Positions 33,158-33,348 of a DNA stretch of 33,348 bases are shown piece after piece. The DNA comes from Intoshia linei (Eukaryota; Orthonectida; Rhopaluridae), in assembly GCA_001642005.1 (NCBI GenBank), contig LWCA01000266.1:2066-35413 (forward strand), written 5' to 3'. Both the position numbers and the translations under genes were made by a program. Numbering within the stretch: the first letter of the stretch is position 1; every line of letters begins with the position of its first letter. The notes under the pieces are model-generated. The model did no database searches, was not told the DNA's origin, and was given only the letters and a program-made list of their open reading frames with translations.

Positions 33158-33348
33158 ATGGATAATATTGTTGATAATATTATCAAAAATCTAGTTAAGC
33201 CGCCAATAGATCTTATTCAGACAGATCGGAAATTAAGCATGGAACCAAACGTGTGGATCAAACAATATGAACAATTTTGGGATCTAATCGCAAAATCCTG
33301 CGCTGAAAAGAAAATAGAGGAAATCTGCATATTCAAAGCAGTCATGGG
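33158..33348 (+). CDS. Start of a gag-like open frame, cut by the window end
   Basis: An open frame starts at ATG 33158 and is still open at the last base (63 full codons). It begins MDNIVDNIIKNLVKPPIDLI and contains MEPNVWIKQYEQFWDLIAKS. The pattern of a short charged lead followed by a P-x-x-W-x-x-x-Y-E segment resembles the start of capsid domains in gag proteins of Ty3-type LTR retrotransposons. The sequence is slightly richer in G+C than its surroundings, consistent with a recent insertion. Too little is present to assign a family, and no protease or reverse transcriptase is in view. A host gene derived from gag cannot be excluded. Confidence 0.45.
   Translation, partial: MDNIVDNIIKNLVKPPIDLIQTDRKLSMEPNVWIKQYEQFWDLIAKSCAEKKIEEICIFKAVM

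Noticed and set aside
1-33348. CRISPR arrays, operons, tRNA or rRNA genes, prokaryotic-type defence systems
   Set aside because: No evenly spaced short repeats with unique spacers, no clustered unspliced frames, and no cloverleaf or rRNA-like sequence were seen. The only tandem array is the minisatellite, whose units are contiguous.

Overview
This window looks like nuclear DNA of an invertebrate animal. It is strongly A+T-rich, its genes are split by spliceosomal introns with GT...AG ends, AATAAA signals follow the coding ends, and the recognisable genes are metazoan: a BCL11-type zinc-finger factor and a CHERP/Scaf6-type RNA-processing protein. I cannot fix the phylum. Introns of 34-50 nt and a very dense load of hAT elements are the best further clues.

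Bases 1-19,700 hold no gene I can support. They are AT-rich DNA carrying many short non-autonomous DNA transposons: hAT-type elements with 8-bp target duplications at 1034-1545 and 6978-8202 (the latter with a second hAT nested inside at 7449-8171), a pogo/Tigger-type miniature element flanked by TA (5571-5932), a fold-back element (8210-8738), a CGGATCC-ended element (8786-9108), and a family ending in CAGAGCCGAACCTACC (14147, 16573, 20984). At 14852-15894 lies a minisatellite with a two-level organisation: a ~96-bp core plus a variable number of 31-bp sub-units.

The gene-bearing part is 19.7-30 kb. A three-exon gene of unknown function (19745-20629, +) lies upstream of the large terminal exon of a BCL11 homologue (22073-23727, +). 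Because the other BCL11 exons are not visible here, the small gene is probably nested in a BCL11 intron. Next come a decayed Tigger transposase (about 24431-25333), a small four-exon gene of unknown function (25379-26545, +) and, convergent with it, a twelve-exon CHERP homologue (26782-29952, -). The CHERP exons join in frame at every junction and supply a CID domain, a coiled coil, the conserved PYYDTPAGLM region, a serine-rich tract and a C-terminal G-patch.

From 30.5 kb to the end the window is again transposon-derived: a frameshifted hAT C-terminal fragment, a short hAT element inserted with an 8-bp duplication, a second hAT transposase fragment broken by one stop codon, and the start of a retrotransposon gag-like open frame running off the window. 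Nothing here resembles a prokaryotic-style system. The noteworthy content is gene architecture (micro-introns, nesting, a CHERP that appears short at its N-terminus) and the layered transposon history.
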